A DNA stretch of 64,000 nt from Endomychus coccineus (lineage: Eukaryota; Arthropoda; Insecta; Coleoptera; Endomychidae), in assembly GCA_958510875.1 (NCBI GenBank), contig OY294068.1, positions 27,880,297-27,944,296 on the forward strand, given 5' to 3'. How positions within the stretch are numbered: position 1 is the first letter of the stretch; each line of letters starts with the position of its first letter. Shown here piece by piece: positions 11,103 through 22,500 of this stretch. Below the pieces are notes generated by a model, which made no database searches, was not told where the DNA came from, and saw only the letters and a program-made list of their open reading frames with translations. Made by a program: the position numbers and the translations under genes.

Positions 11103-11576
11103 ATGGTTCTTTTACAGAATGATACGGTAATTAATGAGATTCAGTTCCTAGTATAATGATATTATTTTGTAATGTAAATATTCTGCTTCCAGTTTTTAAC
11201 AGAACTCACTAAATTGTTCCAAAAGTCTAGGTTAAGTGGATCTGTTACTATGACATTCAAAAGATGTGAGTTGGTTATCAAGTAATTCAAACTATAGTTT
11301 CCATTATTCTCTTCCAAATGGAATATTTGATTAATATTACATTGTTCAGATAATGGAATAGATCGACCAGAACCTAGAGAAGGAAAACCACCGTTACCAG
11401 AGGCTCAAGAACATATGTGCTTAGTTAGAGCCAAATCCAGATCAAAAAAACTAGCCACTGTGATTCATCAGAAGGACATCAATAAATTTCAAGTGGCCTA
11501 CAGTAATTTATTGAAAGGTAATTTAGATGGTCTTAAGAAATTGAAGAAGCCCAAAATAAAGACGAAAGCAGAATAA
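11103..11576 (+). CDS. Srp14: Signal recognition particle 14 kDa subunit (SRP14), complete
   Basis: SRP14 pairs with SRP9 to bind the Alu domain of SRP RNA and pauses translation during targeting of secretory proteins to the ER. Exons: 11103-11126, 11193-11265 and 11350-11576; introns start GTAATT and GTGAGT and end TTCCAG and GTTCAG. The spliced frame is 324 bp, 107 residues. Diagnostic pieces: MVLLQNDTFLTELTKLFQKS, RLSGSVTMTFKRY at the start; EHMCLVRAKSRSKK; KDINKFQVAYSNLLKGNLDG, then a basic tail ending KIKTKAE. The length fits insect SRP14, without the alanine-rich tail of primates. A poly(A) signal AATAAA lies at 11668-11673. No promoter element is obvious. Confidence 0.95.
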
Positions 11577-11679
11577 CATGATTTTTGTTATGTGTGGATG
11601 AAATGTTTTCTATATTTTATTTTCAATTAAACATTACTTTGTTATTGCAGTTGTCTATTATATGTTGAATAAACATATT

Positions 11680-12690
11680 TTCAAAAATATAGATTCAGCC
11701 AACCTAACTTGTGAATTTGTCCCAAACTGATTACTTCAAGATAGTTCCCATATTTTTCTTAACATTGGATACCAGAATACTAAAGGACAGTCTTTTATTT
11801 CAAAGTACATACAATATTGGCATTTGGAATGAGCACAATTCTTTGGTAATGGATGATTTGTTATATGAACAAACTAGTGGGTAACTAACGATAATATTAA
11901 TATTATGGCCTCAGAAATTATAAAGATAATTCAGCTATAGTTGCCTTATATTATCTCTAGGTGATACAGTTCCTCAGAATTGATATCACTTTTGGGTAAT
12001 TAAATTGAGCTATGACTTTTGTTTAACATTGTATTTATAAATCATAATAAATTGATGTATGATGATTCAAAGCTTCAATTTATAGTTTACTTATGAAGAT
12101 GCTAGCTGGCGAAAGGTCCTTTTTGATTAATTTTATAAATAAGGGATAAAGTGTAAGTGTATATTCACAGGGTTAATTCTAAATAGTAAGCTTGCTCTTA
12201 CACCTTTATCCAAATGTTGTTGAGGAATGTCTAGATGTATTTGTTGTGAATTATGAATAATTGAATCAATCTTCAAGACAAGAAGATTGACACAATGTCG
12301 ATTTATACAAAATAAGAGCAAAGAGTCCGATGTAACGAACATTTATGTTGACGCGACAATGGTAATAAATTTGGGCAACAGGATATCTAAGTATTGGATA
12401 AAACATATATCTGGAGCAAAGATCATGCTTCACTATGAACTGTTCATCAAATATACTTAAGATTTAAATTAAAGTCACATTTAAAAAATTCTATCGTTTC
12501 ACCCTTTACTATGTGATATAAAATTTTATCCATATTGTACACTACTATGTTGTTGGCACTTTTATTTGTTACTCCTGTTCCTCGAGTTGAAGCGTTATTA
12601 CGCCATCTTCAGACGATATTCATAAGCATCTAGGTAGCAAAGGATTGCAGTAATCCTTAGCCTACTGATAAGTACAGGTGCAGTGTTGTA
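11680..12690. other. Intergenic, no gene supported
   Basis: Between SRP14 and the second MITE copy. The minus-strand frame 12342-12133 (69 codons, ending HLDIPQQHLDKGVRASLLFR..) has a less AT-driven composition than most chance frames here, but I recognise no family and see no splice partners. Confidence 0.4.
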
Positions 12691-12692
12691 TG

Positions 12693-12988
12693 CAAAGAGT
12701 TCTATATATAGAGGAGACAAGTGGGATTGTATGAGTTGAGCTCGTGGGGCTTCTGTCTCTCGCACGATTTCCACCACTCCCAGTAATTTCGCAAGAGAAT
12801 TATGCCTATTTGCACCGTTCACAATTTAAGTATAGCTTTAGCAAGTTCGACTTAAATTTAAGAAATACTGAAGTTCTCTGTGGGTTGCACCTTAGCAACA
12901 TGTGCGACAAGGACAGATAACCCACGAGATAGAACCAATGTTATATTATAGGTATAGGACTTTTCTCCTCTATCTATAGAACTCTTTG
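12693..12988. mobile_element. hAT-type MITE, CAAAGAG family, copy 2
   Basis: Ends CAAAGAGTTCTATATATAGA and TATAGAACTCTTTG. A perfect 8-bp duplication GTTGTATG flanks it (12685-12692 and 12989-12996). The interior differs from copies 1 and 3 in part but keeps ACATGTGCGACAAGGACAGA. Confidence 0.85.
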
Positions 12989-13027
12989 GTTGTATGCACC
13001 TCCCCAAGCAAGCACGCATCATGTAGC

Positions 13028-13400
13028 TTAAGATACTGAAAGAGCGAGTGATACAACATATTGATATGACAATTGTTTAAAACCTTTTACATATAAAAGA
13101 TGGTATAAATTTTTTGTGATGGTATTTATATATTTGTCCCATTTCATGTTATAGTTGTACCACATGCCAAGATATCTATAATAATCAACTCGTTCAATCG
13201 AAAACGCCAAACTATTAATGTACGACCCGAATTTAACAAGTACAGACTCCTGTTTGATAAGATGGGTAGCATCATGAACATATATCTCTGAAATTTTACC
13301 ATTATTATTATCCTTCTTTAATGAAAGATTCTTTGCCGCCAAAATCTTGCATTGCGAATCAAGTGAAACTTGAAAGGATGTAAAATTTGAGTTGTTTCCG
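13028..13400 (-). pseudogene. Non-LTR retrotransposon reverse-transcriptase remnant
   Basis: The frame includes VDYYRYLGMWYNYNMKWDKY, INTITKNLYHLLYVKG, the YLGxxxxxxxxWxxHI block near the end of LINE reverse transcriptases. Only this part remains (stop at 13028). Confidence 0.6.
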
Positions 13401-14415
13401 AACGACCCATAACGACAAATTCACATACAAAATCTGTGTTGTATCGAAACTACAATGTTCATACCACACTATGTTCCTGTTAGCTTGTTTGACAATAATC
13501 AGAAGCCAGCCACTCTTAAATTTTTGTGAAGACTAGAAAGTCTCAATAAAAATTTTGTTTAATAACTTTAAAGCTACTCGGGCATTAGTAGTTAGTTTGA
13601 GCCGCTGTGTAAATCATTGTCATTTAGCAATACATTTCTTGTATATTTATTATACCTACAGATTAATTATTTTTGGATGAAGCTCCTTGTAAGAAAATGT
13701 ATTCATTTCAAAAACTGATTTACATTAATATTAAAATAGTCAACTCAGATAGGTATTTGGTATTATAAATGGGATATGTGGCTATTTTGACAAAGTTGGA
13801 GGGAGAAGAGTATGAACCAAAAATTATATATCAGCAAAAGTTGGTTAGTAACTCCTGAAGCCCATTAGAAGGGAAAATTTGGAAAATGGTATCCTCAATT
13901 CTATATTCTATTGTACGTCCTTTGCGGAATATTGTTGCTGAGCTACTTATAATCATGATAGAATAATATTTATTGTATCATGACAACCTGACAAAGTTCC
14001 CTTATATCATATAATTTTTTTCCTAATGCATTTCTCTAAAAATGTCTATTGATCAATGTAAATTTTTATAGTTCAACAACTAATCGATATTACCAATATG
14101 TTATATTGAATTATAAAACAAAGCAGAAAGGAACTGTTTATTACTCCACAAAAAACAACACAATTTACAAAAACTATATAATTAAACAAATAACAAAGTA
14201 ACAATTTACTCTTCTTCAGTAGAGCTATACAATAAAAAATACGTCTTTAATTCAGGACCTGTCACACTAGCACAGGGACAGGGCAGCGAGAAAGCATGAT
14301 AGCACGTGAGGAGTGGACCTAACACAACTATATGTTATTTATCAATCCCGAGAATCGAGCAATACAATAACAAGACATTTTTCAAATTTCAGTTAATTAC
14401 TCGGATAGTCTGAAG

Positions 14416-14647
14416 CAAAGAGTTCTATATATAGAGTAGACAAGTAGTGTCTTAAGCATAGGAAAGCGCTCTCACTCGCACGGTCTCCCCTTCTATCACA
14501 AAGAGTATAAGAATACAAGAATAAGTATAACGCGCGCACATCGTGCGAGTGAGAAGTGAGAACGCAGTACATATGCGAGAAGGACAGAATGTCCTTTAAC
14601 ATACCAGTGAAAGGCTTAGTTGTCTACTCTACGTATAGAACTCTTTG
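14416..14647. mobile_element. hAT-type MITE, CAAAGAG family, copy 3
   Basis: The 232-bp element has ends CAAAGAGTTCTATATATAGA and CGTATAGAACTCTTTG. A perfect 8-bp duplication GTCTGAAG flanks it (14408-14415 and 14648-14655). Its right half matches the left half of copy 1 (TAACATACCAGTGAAAGGCT), so the two are in opposite orientation. Confidence 0.9.
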
Positions 14648-15245
14648 GTCTGAAGTCCGACGATGGACACGGGCGACCAATGGATCGATCGATCATTCAC
14701 CAAGAAGACCGTTTTTTGGCGATCGTGATGCTTCCCCTACATTATCGTGATATAGAAATGTCTGGCTGTCCCTACATGCTCTAAAAACTTAATATTTCCC
14801 CTACGAATAGCATTTCTTATTGACTGATATTATTGCATTGCTTACAGCACGAAGCTAAAAGCTACCTTCTTGCTTACAGCACACGCACAGAGCTTAGCTT
14901 ACAGTAATGGATCGCCATTGCGTAAAAAATAATAAATATGGGTGGACAATGAAATTCAAGGTCGATGAATATCCAATATCGTAATTCTATTCGATGCTTC
15001 TTTAGGGAGCTTCTATGGGATATCTAACATAGAATGAAATCCTCGAAGCAGACGGAATTTTCTTCTGCGTTGTAACTTTATTTCTATTTGTTGAGTGTGA
15101 AAAAAACAACTAATTTGCATAAACGCTTTTGTGCTATCTGAATCCAAGGTCACAAGCTGCTTACGTGTTGAATAAACATTTGTTAGGTTGACAAATTGTC
15201 TGAACGCATTAACGCACCATATTGTACTCATCTACATTTTTAAAG

Positions 15246-15594
15246 ATGTCTAGCCCAAAACCAGAAAGTGAACTCAAGGGGGGCCATCCACCAGCAGGTA
15301 CGAATAATATAGTAATTCTTGATAATATTTTTAATCCAATAACTTATCTCAGTAAAAGCGGGAGGCAAAAGAATTACGCAACATAAAGTCAGAAAGGACT
15401 CTGGAGGATTATCAGAAGACACAACTGGTATCACCGTATCTGGAAGCCCTCCCAAAGCCTTAACTATTTCTGGTGCTATTCCAAAAGGATTTGCTGATTT
15501 TCCCACTGAAGCAATCCAGAGTTTCCACAAGGATAAGCCCCCAATTACACATGCTAATAAACCCTTGGTTAATATCCAACAACCTAGGAAATAG
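15246..15594 (+). CDS. DAP1: Death-associated protein 1-like (DAP1), complete
   Basis: DAP1 proteins are small proline-rich cytosolic proteins; the mammalian one is a TOR substrate that restrains autophagy. Exons: 15246-15297 and 15353-15594, split by a 55-bp intron (GTACGA..TCTCAG). The spliced frame is 98 codons including the stop, 97 residues. Matches to the family: MSSPKPESELKGGHPPAVKA at the start, GGKRITQ, the central ISGAIPKGFADFPTEAIQSF block and the C-terminal NIQQPRK, which ends nearly all family members. Length is close to the 102 residues of human DAP1. A poly(A) signal AATAAA lies at 15787-15792. The minus-strand frames 15530-15240 and 15231-15013 are shadows. Confidence 0.93.
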
Positions 15595-16439
15595 AGTTTT
15601 TTAAAGGTTAACTATTGAAATCAATTTTTTTGGGTTTATTTTATATTGGTACTAGAATAAGAATTAAATTTTTAAGTTTATCTTTGATATGTTTACTATA
15701 ATGTTAATTTCATCATTCAATTCCTCAAGGCAAATGATGCTACTTCTCTTAAATTCGAATGCATTTTTTACCAAAAGTTATGTTGTAATAAATGATTCTA
15801 AAAAAAAATATAGCTAGATTTACATTTCGATTAAGGTGTTCAAAATGGGATCGCTGGGATAATAAAAGATTTCAATTAGAAATATCGTTTCTCAAAAAAG
15901 ACAATTTTATAAATTATTTCCAACAGTAAGATGTACTTATTAATTTAAGTAGCATTAACACTATGACAACTGATATTGGCATTTATTTTACAGAAAGGTT
16001 ATATCCCTTGTTAATTCACTGCCTTTCGCATTAGACTTGAAACTGAACTATTTTTGAATTTTTCATATTATTAGACAAGTCTGAATTCCTCATTTCCATC
16101 AAAAGGCCATATTGAATATTATCTTTCAGGAAAAGCAGGGGCTTTCAAACATTTGTTGCAAGGGATCATTACTAAGTCATTGTTTATACTACATGCTTAT
16201 GACTCCATAGGAGCAAGTTTCCTTATTTTCAACGCTTTCATAAAATTTGATAATGTAGATTTTTTATTTTAAGTTGATAGATTGTGGAAAAAATATATAA
16301 CAGGTTTCTTTTATAATAAATTTGTTTGAATAATTCTGTTTGTTTAAATTAAAAAATTCCTAAAGTTGGTTGGATAAGCTTCATCCTGGAAACGTTTGAT
16401 TCCCAATATAATTGATATAGTCTGGTCAAATTAGACGAA

Positions 16440-17000
16440 AAAAGTATAAAAGCTGGGAAAATTTGCGGGCAACTCCGATCGAATCCGGGTTTTTTGCAAA
16501 ATGTTCCTGAACGGGTTTACAACGTTCCCGAAAAAAAAATAATTGTTCTTTTCCATTTTTCAATATATTGGCTAATGTTGATGGACAAAACGTGGAAATT
16601 TTGCAATTTTCAACATAAATGGCTAGAAAACTGTACTCAAGTTGTTGGTAATATACTCAAATCCAGAACTATTATTAACAACACCGGAAATTCATATAAC
16701 AATAGGCAAATTGAGTTTTTTCCTACAAAATTACAACCATACATACATACTACTCCATTATAATAAAACTATTGAATCTGAATCGTGATCAGCGACCTCG
16801 AAAACCCCCATTACAGTTTTCTAGCCATTTTCGTTGAAAATTGCAAAATTTCCCCGTTTTGTTCATCAACATTGGCTAATAAATGGAAAAGCACATATTA
16901 GTTTTTTTTCGGGAATGTTGTAAATACGTTCAGGAATATTTTGCAAAAAACCCGGAGTCGATCGAAGTTGCCCGCAAATTTTCCCCGCTTTTTTGCTAAT
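16440..17000. mobile_element. Inverted-repeat element with GACCTCGAAAACCCCC motif
   Basis: The left arm (about 16455-16635, including AATTTGCGGGCAACTCCGAT and ATGTTGATGGACAAAACG) pairs with the right arm (about 16813-16985, including TTTTGTTCATCAACATTGGC and GAAGTTGCCCGCAAATTT). The interior holds GAATCGTGATCAGCGACC, TCGAAAACCCCC, also present in the elements at 46.4-47.6 and 62.7-62.9 kb. No transposase. Confidence 0.75.
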
Positions 17001-17006
17001 ACCGGG

Positions 17007-17379
17007 GTATCAAAAATTATCTTGGTCAAGGGTGGTTGTGGAATCTAAAACGTGTCTAACTTTACGTTTGAAATAATTATGTCACTCACACTGACATCAT
17101 CAATAACCTACAAATTTCATACCTATTTATTTCAATGTTATGAAATAACGGTTTTAGTAACAAGAAAAACTAAATTACAGTAATTGTTGGAAATGTCCCC
17201 CGTTTTGTTGGATGCACAAGTTGACGCGCATCCTTATGCTGTGAAAATCGTTTTGCAGCATGAAATTTGTAGGTTATTGATGATATCAGTGTGACAGTGA
17301 CAATTATTTTAAACGTAAAGTAAGACACACGTTTTAGATTCCACAACCACCCTTGACCAAGATAATTTTTGATATCCCT
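17007..17379. mobile_element. MITE with about 110-bp inverted repeats
   Basis: The left end TATCAAAAATTATCTTGGTC, AAGGGTGGTTGTGG pairs with the right end CCACAACCACCCTTGACCAA, GATAATTTTTGATA. Arms run to about 17130 and from about 17255. It abuts the previous element. Minus-strand ORF 17424-17170 is a shadow. Confidence 0.75.
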
Positions 17380-17890
17380 CGACAGTATCAAAATGATTTT
17401 TGTTGAAATGTAATCAAATTGCAATACTGAGGATTATTGAAGATAAAAAATTAATTTTATTAGCACTTGAAAAATTACATCCTAAAAATTATCCCCTTTC
17501 CTAATTTCCACAAATATCTTGAAATGCTTCTATAGTTTTAGCATTTACTATATTTAATTTATTATACTCAGAATAAGGTGAAATTTATATAAAATTCATT
17601 TGGAAAATGTCCAACGAACACTAGGATCATCATATAAAGGTGAGTTTTAAAATAAATTCTATTCAGTATGTGAACTCATCTAAATGGCTGTGAAATTGAT
17701 AATAGGGGATTTGGAAGGAAAGTGACAATTTGATACTGTGGAATTGGCTCATTTAAATCTAATAAATATTTCTATCTTTCATCACCTAATCATACCAGAT
17801 TAATATTGGGAAAACAACTTTTCATTTCACAAAATTATAATTGTGAAGTTCAGTGAGGTACAAACTGATCAGGATAAGAATATGTAGAGA

Positions 17891-18267
17891 CTATTCACCA
17901 TCAGTAATAGTACTCCAGCATCTCTGTTTTCTTTCCTTATCCTTTCTTGTAAGAGGTGTTAGATGTGAAGCGGCAACAATATCCCTGAAGAAAAATATGC
18001 AAAAGTTGGAAAATTCAGCAAAACAACGTGACGAATTCATCACTTGCATTTACTGCAAATATTTCTATCAATTTATAACGTAAGTAACTCAATCCAAAAT
18101 AAAAATTAAGCTCTAATGAATGTTCAATATTACCTGAATTCATCATAGGATTTGGAAGAGAGTGAGGCTCTAATCTTAGCATCGTTTCTGATCCAGTACA
18201 TTTTCTCGTCTTGTATGGCTTTTTGCAAATCTTCATACAGTCTTTTGCTATCCGAATGTTTTGACAT
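17891..18267 (-). CDS. CCDC103-like dynein-arm assembly factor, short form
   Basis: CCDC103 is needed to assemble or anchor axonemal dynein arms. Exon 1 runs 18267-18134 (MSKHSDSKRLYEDLQKAIQD, then KIRASLSSKSYDEFR), donor CAG|GTAATA; exon 2 runs 17984-17891 after TTCTTCAG and encodes DIVAASHLTPLTRKDKERKQ, RCWSTITDGE, stop. The spliced frame is 75 residues. The YDEFRDIVAASHLTPL block matches the N-terminal conserved core of CCDC103 (YEEFRGIVLASHLKPL in human). Human CCDC103 has 242 residues with a C-terminal RPAP3-like domain; here either the protein is short, or a donor GTGAAT just before the stop (GATG|GTGAAT) leads to exons I could not find. The identity rests on this short block. Confidence 0.6.
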
Positions 18268-18445
18268 TTTATAACTTTTATAATGATGTTCCGTCAGGTC
18301 GGATATTCTAATTAAATGCTAAATGTATCCATGGAAATGTTTGTTCAATATACATCGCAGAATTTTAAAATTACTTTTGCACTTGCCTGTACCTCATTTG
18401 TGAGGCTGTTTATTTCCCTCACTATACGTAGTATATAGTTTATGT

Positions 18446-18679
18446 CATAGTCAAAGTATACCAGGTCTGCCGGAGCCTCCCTTCCATCGTTTCTCGCGCT
18501 GGGTGACGTCACCCAGCTCCTCCAATCACAGTCTTGCTCTCATCAGCTCGTCGCCGGCACGTAACAACATCATATTATGTTGTCGTGTATGACATGAAAT
18601 AAACGACCAATCAGATTGCACTAAAATTTTAAAAAGAGTAGAAGGGAGGCTCCGGCAGACCTGGTATACTTTGACTATG
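18446..18679. mobile_element. MITE with 39-bp terminal repeats and 8-bp duplication
   Basis: Left repeat CATAGTCAAAGTATACCAGG, TCTGCCGGAGCCTCCCTTC; the right end is its exact complement. The flanks are GTTTATGT on both sides (18438-18445 and 18680-18687). An 8-bp duplication fits hAT or P superfamilies. It carries a perfect palindrome CTGGGTGACGTCACCCAG at 18499-18516 around a CRE-like TGACGTCA. Confidence 0.9.
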
Positions 18680-18956
18680 GTTTATGTTGTGGGATTTGAC
18701 CATAGATAAGAGGGGGAATTTTGGCAGTCTGTCAAGATTAATTTATTGACGTATTTTTTAAAGTTATAATTTCAATAAAGGGAAAAGGAAAATGTTGTAT
18801 TATTGAAAGGTCAAGGTGACTGATCTTGAGCGGACAGACAACATAAAAAAGACAAAAGAGTAAGTTTTGCGGATATTTCTGTTTTGAACATTTTCTAAAT
18901 CGATCTAGACTATTTTTGACATGACGTATGTGCGTGTGCGTGCGTATGAGTATAAC

Positions 18957-19583
18957 CATAGACCTATTATCCTAAGGAGACTGAATTGTTTACATTTAAA
19001 CACGATCAGACATTGCCAACATTTCGGGCCACTCAGACCGCAGTATATTACAAGTATGGCCGTACGGAATGTGCTGTTGCCGGATTAGTTCTAGTTGTTC
19101 TGTGTGCCGGATTGAGATTTGTTATTATTATAAAAACGTCCATAGCATTATTTATTCGTTATATTAGAAGCAATACTGTTGAAATGTCGTTTTCTATGAA
19201 AAATATTCCATAAGTTATGGTAACCTGGAATATACAATCGAATTATAGAATATTTAAATTTTTAAATATAGAACTATTCCATTCCATTGCATCATTTGTT
19301 CAGAAGGCGACAACGCCGCGCACCTTTTATGAATGGAGACTTTGTTCTGTACTACGCAATTTGACAGCTTCCGTATTTCTCGTAGCTATTTCAAAGCGGT
19401 GTTGCCTTACAAGTGGTACCGAGTTTTCAATCATAGTTACAGCGATGCCAATAAGGAGTAATTATGACTCGACGACAAAGAGGTCCGTTGGTTTTCTTTG
19501 TTATACTTCATGTAATCATTGTGACAAGTCAAATGGAGTTTTATGAATGAGATGTTTCGTCTCCTTAGGATAATAGGTCTATG
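18957..19583. mobile_element. Non-autonomous DNA transposon, CATAGAC ends, 8-bp duplication
   Basis: Ends CATAGACCTATTATCCTAAG at 18957 and ..TTAGGATAATAGGTCTATG at 19583. The flanks AGTATAAC match exactly (18949-18956 and 19584-19591). The first five bases (CATAG) equal those of the neighbouring MITE at 18446, so the two may share a transposase source. The two internal open frames (18986-19213, 19217-19546) show no recognisable domain. Confidence 0.85.
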
Positions 19584-20094
19584 AGTATAACCCACTGACT
19601 GACTATATCCATAGAGATAATATATCTACATGGTTATATTATACCTGGAAGCAATTTCAATGTAACATGGAGTATAACTTTACGTCTTTCATAAGAAATT
19701 GGAATCTTTCATTAGCGGTTTTCAACTCATTTCCAATATATTTTCAGTTTCTGAAATCATTTACATTTGACCCTCAGGAGTGTCCGAAAGCTACATTGCT
19801 AACAAAAGTGAGGGATGACACGTGATCAAATGATCACAGCTTTATAGATTTGTAAATTGTATAATTGTAATAGTTATTGTGCTGCCAACTAAATTTGCCC
19901 GGAGGGTTAAGGGTGGGATCCGTTAGAATCCGTATGTAGATAAATAATAAATATGGATAATAGTAATACAGTGGCTTTATATAAAGCACGCAGTATTCAT
20001 GAGTGGTTATGAAAGAAAATGAATATATAGGTAATCAGAATTTTAGAAAATGCTTCTGCTTTATAAATTGATCATGATGCTGCGTTAGATCATG

Positions 20095-20360
20095 ATACAT
20101 ACAAGCTGACATGTGGGTCTTGCCCTATGATATACATTAGACAGGAAGGACCTTCAAAAACGGATCGAACAACATAGGCATAGTTTCATTGATAATAAAT
20201 CGGATTCAGCCTTTGCCAAACTTTTAATTATAGAAAACCATAACTTTAATGATAATTTCAAGATTTTCTGGCATCCCTAGAAATTAATAAATATAACAAG
20301 TCTGATATACTATTGAATGATCAAAAAATACTTAATAATTGTCCCTTCATAAATTTGTAT
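20095..20360 (+). pseudogene. Penelope-like element GIY-YIG fragment
   Basis: In shifting frames the segment reads YKLTCGSCPMIYIRQEG, RIEQHRHSF, DNKSDSAFAKLLIIENHNFN, then EINKYNKSDILLND. The GSCPxxYIGQTG signature and ANHLxxxxH-like block are the GIY-YIG endonuclease of Penelope-like retroelements. At least one frameshift and no intact active site (YIRQ instead of YIGQ). Confidence 0.65.
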
Positions 20361-22500
20361 AATTAGATTTTCCATTTGCTAACAGTTTATCGCTTAAGGA
20401 GGTTCGGTAGATAGTTTTTTATAACATTTTTTTAAATTTTTACAGACCGTTGATAAAACAATATAAGAATAAGTCTAATTTTTGGAGGGTTTTACTACAC
20501 CGTTTTTTAAATATATCGAGGACGTGGTTAGATCTTCAAATTAAAAAAAAAACTCGGCCGGCAATATTTATAGCGTTGACAGACCTCCACTTGCTCTTAT
20601 ATTTCCCCCCACTAACACTACCAAACCTCCTTAATCCCTCAGTGGGTTAAACTCAATTAGGTAAAATTCCAATAACCATCCATCCTAAGAGTATTATTAA
20701 AGTTATATATTAGGTAGCTCTTTTGTAGTAAGTTAGTACTTTGTAATATTTTTTTAAGAAGCTACTGTAATAACGAAACTATAGTCATATTTATTTATTA
20801 TACCAGTGAAAATCGAACTTTTACTAGTTATTCCATTTAAGTTAAATAAATAATTGATTTACTATTTTCATTTATAAATTATAAAATTCTGTAAGCAAAC
20901 CTTGCCTTATCACGTGAAGTATCTGTTGTCAAATTAAAGTAATTCGAAAGTGAAAGATACTATGCTGCTATTGCAATTATTTTGTACACTGCAGGCAACC
21001 TTTTTTATAACTTGCCGCCTTCCCCCTTGAATCCGGGCCTGTTGTTTTGCATGCCTACGCCAACAGTGAAAACTGATACAGTGATAAATGAAAAACAAAA
21101 TACATTAAATAATATTTATATTTTAGTACACCATCGGAGAAATAGGTACACCATTTACAACACATTGCTAGTACAAACATGATATAAACAATAACAATGC
21201 AAGAGAGGGTGAGTGGGTGCAATAAAATGGTAGCAGGAGAAGGAATTGGATAGTATGGTTTGGCACAACGCTGTCTGCAAGCCATAACAACGCTTCAAAA
21301 ACAGTTACTGAACGGGAGATATAAATCTGTATAAGGGAATCAATGTACAATATGTACTAACTATCGTTTAACATCTTGCGAACTTCTCCCGAAAACAGTA
21401 GGTGCTAACAATGATCTGTGATATAGAGATCAATACATTTACTAAAATTAGCAGGGTTAATTTGTTTACCTACTTTTTATTCTAAGCCACATTAATTAAT
21501 AAATACCTAAAACATTATGTTGCTTCCATTTTCAACAAGTTACTTAATGTGGAAAATGTGCTTCTTGCTCAATTCAAATATTTCCTCTATAGTATTCAAC
21601 AGATCTTTTTTTACCACTCCAAATTATAATTTTTTCAACATTCATATTGAGTGATGGTGGCGGCCTTCGAAAATATCAAAATTTTAATAACATAATAAGA
21701 ATAAAGGAAATGTATATAATTGAACTAGAATATTAACATGAACACCAACATTCTACCTACACTGGATGATCAATAATGCTGGATATTTGACCAGTTTACA
21801 AATCATCAGCTCTTATAAATCATGAACTTTCTTCAGAATAGTATTTCTTCCGATTTGTCTGTTAAAGGTCGAGTGAAAACTTGGTTACAAACTAAAGGCT
21901 AGTTAGTTGCAGATGGTCTAGATGAATTATTGCCTCGGCTCTCAATCCCAGTAATCATAATGCAACGTGTATCAATGCTTGTTGAAGTACCTTTGGTCTT
22001 CCTAAATGTACATTATACAAAACGAAAAGTTCTGATTACGTAAGTTCTTAATCTTAACTGTCCTCTTTCGGTGTTTGTAAGACTACCAAGGGCCTTGTTA
22101 ACTAAACTGTTTCGTAGTTCAGTAAGACTATATTACATTGGAGAATGGAGAGAAATCTCACGATAGTAGCTATTCCATCATGTTGACAATCAATTAATAT
22201 CATGTACTCCGGCAGCGTTACATTTTCCAAATAGTCTTTTAGCATTAGCGAAAGTGTCTTGATTAGTTAGCTCGGAAGCATCCATTATATGTCGACTCAG
22301 CCAACACGTATTTCAGACTTTGCTGAAAGCACCGTGTTGGCTTTACACGATACGGATCTAGTGAAGTCGAACTTCAGAACGATCTACATAGTCAAATATG
22401 CGATGTATGAATCCAGCAGTATTGATACAAAGTTACTCATCGTAATATTTCAAAGTAAACCAAGATAATCAATTAATCAATATATCAACTAAATTAAGTA
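20361..22500. other. Gene-poor AT-rich stretch
   Basis: No gene is supported. The open frames at 20450-20650, 20982-21182 and on the minus strand at 21285-21055 are short, without motifs or splice partners. Confidence 0.6.

Noticed and set aside
13028..13342. 104-codon minus-strand frame as a host gene
   Set aside because: The YLGMW..W..YI block is that of a LINE reverse transcriptase, so it was called as a retrotransposon remnant.
15240..15530. Minus-strand 96-codon frame with tryptophan-rich ends
   Set aside because: Antisense shadow of the DAP1-like gene.
17853..18083. Plus-strand 76-codon frame
   Set aside because: Antisense shadow of exon 2 of the CCDC103-like gene.
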